A program made the translations under genes and the position numbers. Positions 21,280 to 33,549 of a DNA stretch of 64,000 nucleotides are shown here, piece after piece (the first letter of the stretch is position 1; every line of letters starts with the position of its first letter). Source of the stretch: Microvelia longipes (Eukaryota; Arthropoda; Insecta; Hemiptera; Veliidae); contig JACMZG010001914.1 of NCBI GenBank assembly GCA_018340805.1, forward strand, positions 27,714,063 through 27,778,062, in the 5' to 3' direction. Below the pieces are notes generated by a model that searched no databases, had not been told where the DNA came from, and was given only the letters and a program-made list of their open reading frames with translations.

Positions 21280-23531
21280 GTGATTTATGAATTAAAGTGG
21301 TGTTAAATGAACTTACTATTATAAAATTTATCTCACTACCCCTACGTTTTCTTAAGTTAATTTAAAGGGGTGTTAAAAAAACATTATCTTATAAGATTTA
21401 TCCCACTACCCCTACTGTTTCTTATGTTATTTTAAAGGGGTAATAATGCAACTGATTGCAATAATATTCATATCATATCTCTTGGTAATCAACTATAGCA
21501 CCTCTAATACTTAGTATCTGGTTTCAGGTTGTCTAAGAAGTACTATGAGTGGGTTTGTTGGTTTAGGATGACCTCAAGGACCTGATTCCTGTGATCTCTT
21601 GTTTCCTCTTCAGCCTGTATTTGCAGGATTTAGAGAACGTCTATTTTTTTAGAACTCTGTAAAGGTGATTATTTGTTTGTAGTTTAATATTATTAGGCAC
21701 TTCTTTAGTTTAGGTAACCCCTAAGATTTTTGTGTTAATTTGTCAGTTATCAATCGTGTCGATTATTATGTTGTGATTTATGAATATAAAACAAAGGGGT
21801 CGTCTAATCTAAAGAAGCACCACTATTAGTATTAAGGAAAGGGGTTTAGCCTCAATGCACTTCCACTTGTAGTCTTTAGTACAATTCTTTGTACATCTAA
21901 ATTATTAGTAGATCCTAGTTAAAATACTGAATCTACTTGAAAACTAATTTAAATGAGATTTATCTTCCAACCCCCACTTTCTCTATGTGAATTTAATGCA
22001 GTTTTAAAAAAAAAACATTGCAATATGATTTTCCTCCCTATTCCCACTTTTTCATATGTAGAAATTCTTAATTATAGGTGTTAAAGAAATTTATTACTTC
22101 GAAATGGATTTCCTACCCACACTTATCATTAAATTGTTTTAATTAAGTGCTAAAGAACTGATTGCAAAAAAAATTCCCTACCCCCACTTTTCCATGTGCT
22201 GAAAAAGAAGTGCCGCCCTTAATATAATTTCGCTACCCCTGCTTTTTCATAAGTTAATTTAAATAGGTGTTAAAAGAACTAATTGCAATAAGATCCATCT
22301 CAATTTTTTCAAGTTGATTTAAAGTGGTGTTAAAGAAACTCTATTATAAGATTTATCTTCTCCCCTACTTTTCCTAAAGTTGATTTAAGGTGTGTTAAGG
22401 AACTTACTACTTATAGGATTTCTCTCACTACCCTACTTTTCCTAAGTTGATTTAAAAGGGTGTTAAAGGACTTCTTATTTAAAATTTTTCACTACCTACT
22501 TTTCTAAAGTTGAATTAAGATGTGTTAAAGAACTATAAGATTTCTCTCTCTACCCTCGATTTAAAGCTGTGTTAAAATTACTATATAGATTTATTCTCTC
22601 CTACTTTCCTAAAGTTGATTTAAAGGGGTGTTAAAGGAACTTACTATTAAAGATTATCTCATACCCTACTTTTCCTTAAAATTTAAAGGTGTTAAAGACT
22701 TATATTTAAATTTATCCACTACCCCTACTTTTCCTAAAGTGATTAAAGATGTGTTAAAGGAACTTACTATTATAAGATTTATCTCACTACCCCTACTTTT
22801 CCTAAAGTTGATTTAAAGGGGTGTTAAAGGACTTACTATTATAAGATTTATCTCATACCCTACTTTTCCTAAAGTTGATTTAAGAAGGTGTTTAAAGGAA
22901 CTTACTATTTATAAGATTTATTCTTCCCTTACTTTTCCTAAAGTTGATTAAAGGTGTTAAAGGAACTTACTATTATAAGATTTATCTCTCTACCCCTACT
23001 TTTCCTAAAGTTGATTTAAAGGAAAGACTTACATTATAGATTATCCATACCCCTACTTTTCTAAAAGATTTAAAGGTGTGTTAAAGGAACTTACTATTAT
23101 AAGATTTATCTCTCTACCCCTACTTTTCCTAAGTTGATTTAAAGGGGTTGTTAAAGAGAACTTACTTTATAGATTTATCTCACTACCCCTTACTTTTCCT
23201 AAACTTTATTTATAAAGGTGTGTTAAGGAACTTACTATTAAGATTTATCTCTCACTACCTAACGTTGATTTAAAGGGGTGTTTAAAGGAGACTTACTTTA
23301 TAAGATATATCTCACTACCCTTTTTAAAATTTTTTCCTTTTTAAACTTTATTTAAAGTGTGTTAAAGGAACTTACTTATAAGATTTATTTCTCTTACCTA
23401 CATTTCCTAAAGTTGATTTAAAGGTGTATTAAAGGAACTTACTATTATAAGATTTATCTCACTTCCCCTACTTTTTCTAAAGTTGGATTAAAGATGTGTT
23501 AAAGGAACTTACTCTTATAGATTTGGTAAAT
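21280..23531 (+). repeat. Degenerate 70-bp satellite array, part 1
   Basis: The consensus unit combines TTACTATTATAAGATTTATC, TCACTACCCCTACTTTTCC and TAAAGTTGATTTAAAGGGG with GTGTTAAAGGAAC. Units are regular from about 22,220 and more diverged before that, with exon-like copy 3 embedded at 21,455-21,800. Single-base indels are very frequent, so frames across it carry no meaning. Confidence 0.9.
21455..21800 (+). repeat. Exon-like duplicated segment, copy 3
   Basis: Same borders as copies 1 and 2 (GTTTCAG|GTTGTCTAAG at about 21,523-21,537 and AAAGGTGATT at about 21,661). The frame is broken by a stop after FVGL and by deletions in the C-terminal part. It is a decayed copy. Confidence 0.5.
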
Positions 23532-24012
23532 CTTCGGTATCGGTGACCCTGTTATCATACCAATATATCGATATATTTTAGTTTACGCGACACGTAAACG
23601 AGAACTGAGCACTTAAAAGTAAGCCGCGTCGTTAAAATTATTAATTATAATTAAACATAAAAAACCATACACAAATAATGAAACATTTAACAACAAAAAT
23701 ATAATAAAAAACCTGAAAATAACAAACACAAAATACGTAAAAAATTACGCGTACATAAAATTAAGATGTGGTGTTCATCAATTATTCTTTATGAACATAG
23801 TTAAAACATTAGAAAACATAAAAAAAAAACATGAAAAGTTATAACCATTTTACAAACAAATAAAAAAAACACAACAAGAAAAAATTTAAAATTTATAACA
23901 ATATGTTCATAAAACGTAAAAGAAAAGAATATATGCCGTTTTCCTATGTCAATCTCTAAACTAAAAATATATCGATACATAGTATTTGATACAGGTGCAC
24001 GTTATACCGAAG
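23532..24012. mobile_element. MITE with ~55-bp TIRs in the 70-bp satellite
   Basis: The left end CTTCGGTAT and the inverse right end CTTCGGTAT continue into a shared ATCGATATATTTTAGTTTA block. The interior is very A-rich with no gene. No clear target duplication could be read because the surrounding satellite is noisy. Confidence 0.65.
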
Positions 24013-25657
24013 TTTCAGCCTCAGGATTTTCTCATACCCCTACTTTTCTAAAGTTGATTTTAAGGGGTGTGAAATGAACTTATAGTTTTAAGATTTTTTC
24101 GATACCCCTACTTTTCCTAAAGTTGATTGTAAAGGGTGTTAATGGAACAACGAAGGAAATACACGCTTTCCAAAACACTAAAAAAAAAAAAAAAAAAAAA
24201 AAAAAACGAAATGAAAAAGATACGACCACACAAACACGAAATGCAAACGAAAAAATCACCAAACTCACCTGTGTGTGTGCTCCTCCCGACAATAAAAACT
24301 GGCAGCAGGCTTACTAGTTTAAGATTTATCTCTCTACCCCTACTTTTCCTGCAGTTGATCTTTAAAGGGGTGTCTAAAAAACTTACTATTATAAAATTAT
24401 CTTCATACCTACTTTCTAAATTTAATTTAAGGTGTGTTAAAGGAACTTTACTATTTTAAGATTTTATCTCACTACCCCTACTTTTCCTAAAGTTGAATTA
24501 AAGATGTGTTAAAGGAACTTACCTATATATAAGATTTATCTTCTTACCCCTACTTTTCTAAAGTTGATTAAAGGGGTGTTAGAGGAACTTACTTATTATT
24601 AAGCATTTATCTCACTACCCCTTACTTTTCTAAAGTTGAAATTAAAGAGGTGTTAAAGGACTTACTATTATAGATTTATCTCTCTACCTACTTTTCCTAA
24701 AGTTGATTTAAAGGTGTGTTATAAGGACTTACTTATTATAAGATTTATCTCTCTCCTACTTTTCTAAGTTGATTTAAAGGTGCTTAAAGGGATGTCCTAA
24801 ACCTCCCACCCCCCTAACCTTTATAATTATATTTTTTTTAAGATTTTTTTTATAAGATTTATTCACTACCCTACTTTTTCCTAAAGTTGATTTTTAAAGG
24901 TGTGTTAACGGACTTACTATTTTATCAAGATTTTATCTCTCGTACTCCTCTTTTTCCTAAATTGGGTGATTTTAAAGGGGGTGTTAAAGGAAACTTACTA
25001 TATAAGATTTTATCTTCAATACCCCTACTTTTCCTAACGTTATTTTAAAGGTGTGTTTACAAGGAACTTACATTATAGATTTATCTCACTGCCCTACTTT
25101 CCTAAGTTTGATTTAAAGAGGTGTTAAAGGAACTTACTATTATCAGATTTATCTTACTACCCTTAAATTTGTAAGGTTGATTTAAAGGCGGTGTTTAAGA
25201 ACATTACTCTTATAGGATTTATTCACTTACCCTCTTATGCCTAAACTTGATTTAAAGGTGTATTAAAGGAACTTACCTGATTATAAGATTTTATCTCACT
25301 TCCCTACTTTTCCTAAAAGTGATTTAAAGATGGTGTTAAGACTTACTATTATAAGATTTATCTCACCTACCCTACTTTCAAAACTTGATTTAAATGTGTA
25401 TTATAGGAACTTACTATTATAGATTTATCTCTACCCCTACTTTTCCTAAGTTGAGTTAAAGGGATGTTGTTTTAAGGAACTTACTTATATATAAGATTTA
25501 TCTCGCTACCCCTACTTTTCCTAAAGTTGATTAAAGGGGTGTTAAAGGAACTTTACTATTATAAGATTTATCTCATGCCCTACATTTCTAAAGGTGAATT
25601 AAAGATGTGTTTAAGGAACTTACTATTATAAGATTTTATCTCTCTACCCCTACTTTT
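24013..25657 (+). repeat. Degenerate 70-bp satellite array, part 2
   Basis: Same unit as part 1 (CTACCCCTACTTTTCCTAAA, TTAAAGGAACTTACTATT). At about 24,150-24,310 it carries a foreign insert with an A run of about 28 and ACCTGTGTGTGTGCTCC, possibly a processed fragment. Small indels in homopolymers suggest either old satellite or poorly polished assembly. Confidence 0.88.
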
Positions 25658-28468
25658 GGAGGAGGTTACGGCAGCGCTAAGGTTAACATGTCGAATTAGG
25701 TGCTCCGCTAAATTTTCTTTTTGTTAGTAGCGAGGTTGAGTTGTCTTGCGGTTGTGATGTGCTTGTCAGCCATGGTGGCATGAGTGCTTTCTGTGCGTGC
25801 TTTGCGATTAGTTATTTTCAGTTTCGTAGTCCACTTTCTAAATTTCTTCATTAAACATCGCTGTAGGCGTGTTGGGCAGGTCCGGCAGTCCGTTTTCGTG
25901 ACTGCTTCAGTTATGGTTGCAAACGTCTGTTGGGCGCAGATCCAGGGATACTAGTTGCATACGTTGTCATTCCCATGACGTCACAGAAGAATTTCGACTT
26001 TCTTTCTTTGTTGCGCCTACGCACTGTTGACCTCAGGCTCTTTCTACGACCGTTCATAAATCTCAACGTGTGATTGCTTCGTGCTAACTATTTGTTCTTA
26101 CTTGCTACGTTTTTTCTCAATTTAATTGTTTATTAATTATCTATTTTGCTGTCATTTGGTGTTTTGTGTGATATTATGTGCAATCACCTGTCTATCTTTA
26201 TTATAATACGTAGTTTAAGAAACATTTACTAGTAAGTAGTTCTACTTCTCTGAACAACTTGATTTCCAATAGTTTTCTTACATCATATATCTATACAATC
26301 TATTTTATTTATTTTATCTCATATTATTTTCATCTTTATTTGGAATCATGTCGTCAGGCAAATCCCAATGGCGGCCGTGAGGCTACAATAACATTCGCTT
26401 CTGTGGAGGGTACTGGTTCCGGGGGTATATCCCTCAGACAAGTCCCTGATACAGGCACTTGTTATCGTTCACTCTTGGCAGCCGACAGCGGCTCTTTCTA
26501 ACCTGTCTCTGTCCCGCAATCAAACCGAGGGTAAAACTCCCTTTAGGTGCGGCCAGGCCAGAGTGGGGTGCTGTTAGTACAGTGCTGTCCAGTGTGGGGA
26601 CAGGCCAGAGATTCAAGTCTCACTTTTGAGGGTTTAACCCTCGGTGAAGATGGTTTCAGGGTTAACCTTCGTATAGTAAAGTGCCTCGAGCAGATCTATG
26701 AACATTCTTTCAGGAGCTCTATGACATTGCCTGAATACAAGAACCCTGGTTCTCGGAGGGACGCGTATCAGGCCTTGATCAACTTAGAGACAAATTATTT
26801 ACAACAAAAATATAAACACTCTAGAACTGCATTTTTTTTTAAATGGACATAAATGCTCTTACGCTGTCAAATTCTGTAGCAAGGTTCTGGAGCGGCTGTC
26901 AGAGTAGACTACATTGAGGGAGATAGTGGTGCAACTCATAGTAGCAGTCGGCTTATTCCTTATGACTCACCTACCACTCGTCAAATGAAGTGAGGGAATT
27001 AGTTATTACTGAACAGCATACATTGAACATTAACTTGGTTGTGATGCTAATGCTTCTCATGCAGTGCTTTGGGGCAGTACTGACACCAACTCACGTGGTG
27101 AAGAACTCCTCTCTTTATTATTCCTAACAACTTGGTTCTTCCACAAGGTAATACCCACCATTTCTGTAAACAAAAGAAGGCAGAGTTTTGATTCACAATG
27201 GGTCCCATGTGATAGACAGGATACCTACAAATGGTATGTATCTGAAAGAACCTTCTCTTTTGACAATAGATAATTCTATTTGAATTAACATGTGATCAAA
27301 GCATAAACTACTATTTACATCCTAGGAGACTGACTGGGATGCTTCCGAGGATTAGCTCCTATCTGTAATCCTTTAATGTTTGAATAGGTAACCATCCTGA
27401 TCTAGACTCGATGGCCTCACATATTAACTGAGGCTATGGATCTCTCCTTCAAGAAAAATTGATCTCTGAGTGTGCAGGAAAGGCTCCAGGAAAATTCCAT
27501 TGGTGGAGCCACTCTCTTCGACAATCAGAGGAAAAAAGTACGAAAATTATTCAATCGATTCACAAAAGGACTGCGATTAGTGGGAAACTTATTCTTCAGC
27601 TCTTACTAACTACAATAAGCCCTTAGAGATGCCAAAGCGGGAGTTCTTGGAGCACGTTTCTGTTCTGAGATAGACAGTATTCCGAAGTAGCCAGACTGGA
27701 ACAGAATACTGTCTAACTCCAATTACCAGTTGGCACTTTTAAAAACTCTCTTGGAGGCCTTATTCTCACAATGGCGAGAAAATGTTGGCAGTTTCTTCAT
27801 TAAGACACCACACTTCCACGGACTCTGATAATTGTGATCAAACAATGATTTCAAAACAGAGACCAATCAGGGCTTCTCTTTTATAGATAAGCTCCTGACT
27901 GGGCTGTGCCAATTCAATTATAACACTTGACAAGGTTCAAATGGCAGACAAAACTCATATTAAACTTACAAGTTCCTGGACGGACAGTATTTACCCCAGC
28001 CTGTTACAGAGTCTTGGAACACTCTGGCTCCCTTACTTGTGCATTTTCAGAGAAGTATTAGCTTAAATTTTCCTGAATCTGGAAATTGCAAGGTTCACTT
28101 ATACCCAAACCTGGACGTTGTATTCATTTACACGGAAGGTACGGCCTATAGACAATTATGCTGTCATCTGTTCTTCTCAAAACAATGGAGAAGATTATTG
28201 ACAGACACATTCGCGAAACAGCGCTGATTACACAAAGCCGCTGCACAGAATATCAGTTATGCATATCAAGCTGGCAAATCTTGCGAAAGCGCATTCAATC
28301 TTTGTTGTTATAGATTGAGCTTAGCTTTTGAAAGCAAAGGATGTGTTGTTGGCACCTTTCTCGATTGAAGGAGCATTGAATAACAATCTTTCCAAAACTA
28401 TACTCTTCCTCTCTTGTAGAGAGCGTGTGTTGAAGAATCTGTCTTGGTAGATGGATAGCCACCTTTTC
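25658..28468 (+). pseudogene. R1/LOA-like non-LTR retrotransposon, decayed and 3'-truncated
   Basis: The segment is richer in GC than the array it interrupts. 25,658-26,340 looks like 5' UTR. A start near 26,347 (MSSGKSQW) opens a broken ORF1-like region. Endonuclease traces follow near 26,930-27,230: DSPTTRQMK, CDANA-like residues, WGSTDTNSRGEELLSLL, VNKRRQSFDSQW. The EN-RT linker WWSHSLRQ appears near 27,505. RT traces include a PSLLQSLG-type region near 27,990, MERLI-like residues near 28,185 and APFSIEGALNNNLSKT near 28,350-28,395. Those motifs match the R1/LOA type ('FLDIEGAFNN'). Many stops and frameshifts are present. The copy ends in mid-RT, right before an N. Confidence 0.8.
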
Positions 28469-29560
28469 NTAAAGTTGATTTAAAGGTGTGTTAAAGGAAC
28501 TTACTATTATAAGATTTATCTCTCTACCCCTACTTTTCCTAAAGTTGATTTAAAGGGGTGTTTAAAGATCTTACTCTTATAGGATTTATCTCACTACCCC
28601 TACTTTTCCTAAAGTCTGATTTAAAAGGGTTTAAATGGAACTTCACTAGTTATAGAAAATTTATTTCACTAACCCCTACTTTTCCTCTAAAGTTATTAAA
28701 GGGGTAAATAAACTTTACATTATGTTAAGATTTATCTCTCTAACCTACTGTTTCCTGAAGTGTTGATTAAAAAGGGTGTTAATACGGAACTTACTATTAT
28801 AAGATTTTATCTCACTACCCCTAACTTTTCCTAACTGTTAAAGGGTGGTATTAAAGGAACTTACTAATTATATGGAGATTTACTCACACCACTTTTTCCT
28901 GACAATGTTGTGTTAAAGGTTTAAAGGAATTACTCTATTATAGAGATTTATCTCACTACCCCTACTTTTTCTAAAGTTGATTTAAAGTGGTGTTAAAGGA
29001 ACTTACTATTATAAGATTTATCTCACTACTCCTAAATTTTTAAGTTGATTTAAATGGGTGTTTAAAGAACTTACTCTTATAGGATTTATCTCACTACCCT
29101 TACTTTTCCTAAAGTTGATTTAAAGGGGTGTTAAATGAACTTACTATTATAAGATTTATCTCACTACCCCTACTTCCTAAAAGTTGAATTTTAAAGGGTG
29201 TTAAAGGAACTTACGTATTATAAGATCTTATCTCACTACCACTTACTTTTTCCTAAAAGTTGATTTAAGGTTAAATGAACTTACTATTATAAGATTTATC
29301 TCACTACCCCTAAATTTTTTAGTTGATTTAAAGGGGTGTTTAAAGAACTTACTCTTATAGGATTTATCTCACTACCCCTACTTTTCCTAAAGTTGATTTG
29401 AAGGGGTGTTAAAAGAACTGACTGCAATAAGATCCATATCACTTCCCCTACTTTTTCTAAGTTGATTTAAAGGGTTATCTAAGGAACTTTTTTTTATAAG
29501 ATTTATATTAATACCCCTACTTTTGCTTAAGTTAATTTAAAGTGTTGTTACAGGAACTGA
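28469..29560 (+). repeat. Degenerate 70-bp satellite array, part 3
   Basis: The array resumes immediately after an ambiguous base (N at 28,469), with about 15 units of the same 70-bp consensus. Regularity declines after about 29,500. Confidence 0.88.
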
Positions 29561-29982
29561 TTGAAATGCGATTCATCTCCCTTTCCAAATTTTCTTTTTA
29601 GCAATTTAAAAGTGTGAACGCCTGCTTAAGTTAATTTAAAATGGTGTTACAGGAACCGATTGAAATCAAATTTATCTTTTCACTTCCACTTGTTAATGTC
29701 AATTGAAAGTTTATTAAAGGAACCGATTGAAATGAAATTCATCTCCCTATCCACATCTCTTTACCCCCACTTTACTTTATACTGATTTTAAAGACAGTTA
29801 AAAGGCTTTTAAAGACTGCTATAAGGTTCATCCTCCTACCAACAATTTTTTATGTTTATTTTAAGGGGTTTTAAAGAAAATAAATTTAAAATTATTAATA
29901 TTTATAATTCTGTTATTCTCCCTCCTTTTTTTACATAAAACAAATTAATTTGTTTTAAATAATTATATTTTTATTTTTTTAG
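29561..29982. other. Diverged satellite edge and pyrimidine-rich tract
   Basis: Units fade into AT-rich sequence (GGAACCGATTGAAAT repeats). The stretch ends in ATTATATTTTTATTTTTTTAG, which would serve as a splice acceptor for the segment starting at 29,983. Confidence 0.5.
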
Positions 29983-30042
29983 GACTATAATATCAAGAAA
30001 TTAGCTGAAGGATTTCAGAACAACAATTTCATGTTTTGCTGA
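29983..30042 (+). CDS. Candidate terminal host exon
   Basis: A strong polypyrimidine tract and TTTTTTTAG acceptor precede an open frame DYNIKKLAEGFQNNNFMFC ending in TGA at 30,040-30,042. Non-repetitive sequence follows that would be 3' UTR. It is non-repetitive within this window and lies in the same orientation as the candidate exon at 18,669 and the exon-like segments, so a plus-strand gene could end here. No family is recognised and no polyadenylation site was confirmed. Confidence 0.3.
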   Translation, partial: DYNIKKLAEGFQNNNFMFC

Positions 30043-30635
30043 AGTGGTCAAGGATTCATCAAATGAAACTCCATATTGAACTCACTATTAAAGTCATGAT
30101 ACCATATGTTTTGTAAAATACTGGAATAGTCAAATGATTTGAAACACTTCACTTACTTTTAGTAGAGATGCTTTGAAAATTAAACTTCTTAGACATCTCC
30201 GGCATGATATTATGGAAAATTTTAAACCAAAATTTATTTTGATTACTCTAATTTCTGGTGTGGACAGATTTCATATAGTGTTGTTTTTCTTCTATCCATT
30301 TTTCAATTACTTATTTTGGTTTGGTTATGTTCGTATTCTGAATTGTGTTCTGTGTAAGTTAATTTCCTCTAAATTGTCATGGATATGACATTAAAATGTA
30401 GGCTTCTTTTTTTAAAATAAAAAATTAGAACTTTTAAAATCACTTTAAATAAATGAAGTGTTTCTCACAATCATGTCTGTCTGTATTAAATTTTAATTAA
30501 ACGATTTACTGAAGTATTTTAGTGATTATTAAGGAACTTAATAATAACTAATAAATAACTTAATAAGTGAAGAAAATGCACACTTTAATTATTTGAATTT
30601 CAAGTTTAATTTCTTCTATTTTTACTTTTCCTCAT
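30043..30635. other. Non-repetitive AT-rich DNA
   Basis: Possible 3' UTR of the candidate exon at 29,983. A 71-residue hydrophobic frame at 30,173-30,388 has no support beyond being open. Confidence 0.4.
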
Positions 30636-30870
30636 TTATACCATATGTATATAGGAAAACTATTATGTTAACCGAAATTATAAGTTTCAAGTGTTTTAAG
30701 GCCTAAGTGGTTTTTACAAAGTTGTATGTATGTGTGTGAGTGTTGTCAACGTTGACAAAACTCACACACTAGGAGCTACGTAGCTCCTAGTGTTTTTATG
30801 ACAGAAAGTTAAAACTTTGCACGAAAATCAGTCTACCGCTATAGTTGTGTTATTACCCCCTTAGCAATAA
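30620..30870 (+). repeat. R-family fragment with two adjacent palindromes
   Basis: The R-family start (TACTTTTCCTCATTTATACC, then GTATATAGGAAAACTATT) is followed by the GTTTTTACAAAGTTG and GTATGTGTGTG blocks. The internal R segment is replaced by palindromes at 30,732-30,769 and 30,766-30,793, and CTCCTAGTGTTTTTATGACAG then resumes the family sequence. Confidence 0.65.
30732..30793. repeat. Two back-to-back palindromes
   Basis: The first has 19-nt arms (GTGTGTGAGTGTTGTCAAC and its inverse, one mismatch) centred at 30,750/30,751. The second is a perfect 28-bp palindrome with half-site ACACTAGGAGCTAC centred at 30,779/30,780. They overlap by four bases. Both have zero-length loops and could extrude as cruciforms. 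Confidence 0.85.
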
Positions 30871-30879
30871 ACTTGTTCT

Positions 30880-33195
30880 TTACTAGCATTTTGAGGCTAA
30901 ACAGCTACCCTTAAAAAAACTCAAGTTTTTTCCTTTATAAGTTAAAATTAATGTCGGAAATTATTTACATTCTTGATGTAATTCCTAAAATTTAATTTCA
31001 CTACAATGTTCACAAAGAACTGCTCTGAAGTTAAGTATAAACATTACTAATGAGCATTGGTGGGTTTGATAATCTCTTTTAAACTACATGCTGTATTACA
31101 ATAGACTACAGTCTATTGGTTCACAATTCAAACGGTCTAGTGTCAAAAAAATGTGTTCTTTGATTCGGTAGTATTTATTCTTCTCTTCTATTTAGTTATT
31201 ACTAATGAAATAAATCAATTTGAAACAATTATACTAATTGGTAGTTTTCTTAAAATTATCTTTTGATGGGTCTTTTCCTTAAAGTCTTTCAATCCACTGT
31301 GAAATTAGACTGTCTGGTGTGGTAACTGACTTCTTTTTCTTTTTATCCTTAAATATTACTCTGCAGTTTTTATGGACTATTCGCTAAAATACTTCACAAT
31401 TTTTAAATGTATTTATTTTTATTAATTTAATAATGATTATTAGAGAGAAATTGTTTAAAAATTAAAGTTTATTTAGTTTCTTGGGTGATTAAGTGAAACT
31501 GACATCCAATCAGAGTTTTAGAGTTAATTCCAACTATCCTGAATTTTATTAGTTATTTTAGTAAATTTTTTTTATTTTAAATTTTATTTGAAATATGTTT
31601 TCTTTATTCAAATTATATAAAATACATCTTTTTGGGTGTCCACACTTTTCTGTTCTTTGACCAAAGCATTCATGCTAATTATAGTTTTATGTTACTTATT
31701 TAATATTTACAATTTCTCTCTAATAACGCTTCACTGTATGGGTGTGACTATTCTACTATTATTTATTACTTTTAAAAATGTATTTAAATATTGTACAAAT
31801 CTCAACTCACGTTATTTTGTGAATAAAATGATTTATTCTGGGTTGTTTTCTTCTCCCTTTCTCCCTCATAACATATTATTTATTTATTTATTGTATATTA
31901 ATTACTGTTAAAGCTGTTTATTTTGTACTTTGTCTTTATTGTAAAACAAACATTTGTATTATATGAATACAAATGTTTTTTAATTAAATATTTGTTATTT
32001 AGTTTTAAGTTCAGTCTGGTAGGTCATATTTTTGAATACACATAATTTTCTTCTGGTATAAGGGACTAGAGAAGTGAAATGGCTTGTAGAGTATAGGGGT
32101 TTCAGTCGATGACTGTTTTGAGTCATCACTGAAAATTTAGGATTTGATAGTGCATCAAACTGTCTCAACACCTATACAATCAGGATTAATCGAATGGCCT
32201 GCAGAGGTTAAGAATAAAGTGCTGCTCGCTCTATAAGCGCAGATCAATCTCCCTTTTTCATCATTTACTTTTGTTTAGAGATTGGTTATAGCATCACTTT
32301 CTAAACACCAATGTATCAGGGTGTTATTATTTCTTTCCTTTTATTGGTGAGAAAACGAAAATTCTTTTTTTAACACCCCTGAGAGGTGAGGACAATATGC
32401 TTCTATCTAATGATAGGCCATCCGCTTAACTTTAGTAGAGTAGATTTAAGGGGTTGGTTGTGCATCGAAATGTCTTAAAACCAATGATATTACAAGGTTC
32501 ATAACAGCGAGGAATACTGTAAGAACCGAGATGGTGTGGATAATAAATGCCACGGTAATCAAAAATTCTTTTTCATATATCTCTTTTTTGAGCTTCCTTT
32601 ACTTCATTGGACACCTTTTAACAGTAGAACTTTAAATGAAGCTATTTGTATATAAAAATTACTCTATAGTAGTAGTATATATGAGTAGCAGTATAGACTA
32701 TTACTCTATAGTCAACTAAAAAGTGACATTAGGCAGAGTTGGGAAGTAGCATAAAGGAAGGGATATGATTGGTGGGCAACTCAAAATGAATGATAGATGG
32801 ATTATTCATTTTGTGTTGTCATCACTCTATGCTGCCTCTTTTCTCATGCTGCCCTTTGCATTTTTTGCTGGCTATTCTCATTTGGACTTAAGTATTGCCA
32901 TATAATTTGTCTTTACTTATGAGAAACAATAACTTCTTATTGTTTCAATAAAAAGACGGAGTTTCAGGTAAATTCTTTGTCTTATTGTGACTCTCAACTT
33001 TGTGTTAAGATGCCAAGTGTGCTCAAGAGCCCTTAGTATTTTTTTATTGTTTTATAAGTAAAATCTCATTATGATTTACCTTACTGGTTAAATATTGTAA
33101 AAATACATAATGCAAGCTTAGAGATATTGTAACAATGTAATGTAATGTTTGGGTGGCTCTGCACCCACACGTTGCAAAGTCTTAATATTTTAATG
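30880..33195. other. Largely unique AT-rich DNA, no confirmed gene
   Basis: No domain-bearing frame was found. A 91-residue frame at 31,636-31,911 is hydrophobic and unsupported. Blocks at about 32,280-32,480 (GCATCACTTTCTAAACACCA, GTATCAGG, CCTGAGAGGT) loosely match the MITE interior at 33,320-33,415, so a decayed relative may lie here. Confidence 0.4.
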
Positions 33196-33199
33196 TGAT

Positions 33200-33488
33200 C
33201 AGTGGCGTATCAGGGCTGGTCATACTCCAGTAAAGCGATTGGGATGCCATTCTCTTTATAATGTCAGTGAAGATTTGTGAATGCTTCGTCAATGGGAGTG
33301 CGAATGTATTTAGGGATTAAAGTTTAATTGGCATCACTGTCTGATAACCACAGTATCAGGTCACTTCTAATGAGAAAATACGAAATGACTAGCAATAAGT
33401 TCCTGAGAGGTCTTGGACCATGCTACTTTGTGCTAATTCCCTTTACATCCGCTCCTGCTACAATGGCATCTTCCTGATTACGCTACTG
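33200..33488. mobile_element. Short MITE, CAGTGGCGTA ends
   Basis: The left end CAGTGGCGTATCAGG and the inverse right end CAGTAGCGTAATCAGG define a 289-bp element without a gene. The flanks AATGTGAT and AATATAAA do not give a convincing 8-bp duplication. The ends resemble hAT-type termini. Confidence 0.55.
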
Positions 33489-33549
33489 AATATAAAAAAA
33501 GAAAATAATGTAGTAGTTTATGCTTAGATAGTATTTAAGCATAACTCAC

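Noticed and set aside
24080..24459. Lys- or Phe-rich frames near the A run in the satellite
   Set aside because: They depend on a homopolymer and on degenerate satellite sequence.
22000..29560. CRISPR-like array
   Set aside because: Units are contiguous and degenerate with no unique spacers, and the DNA is eukaryotic in character.
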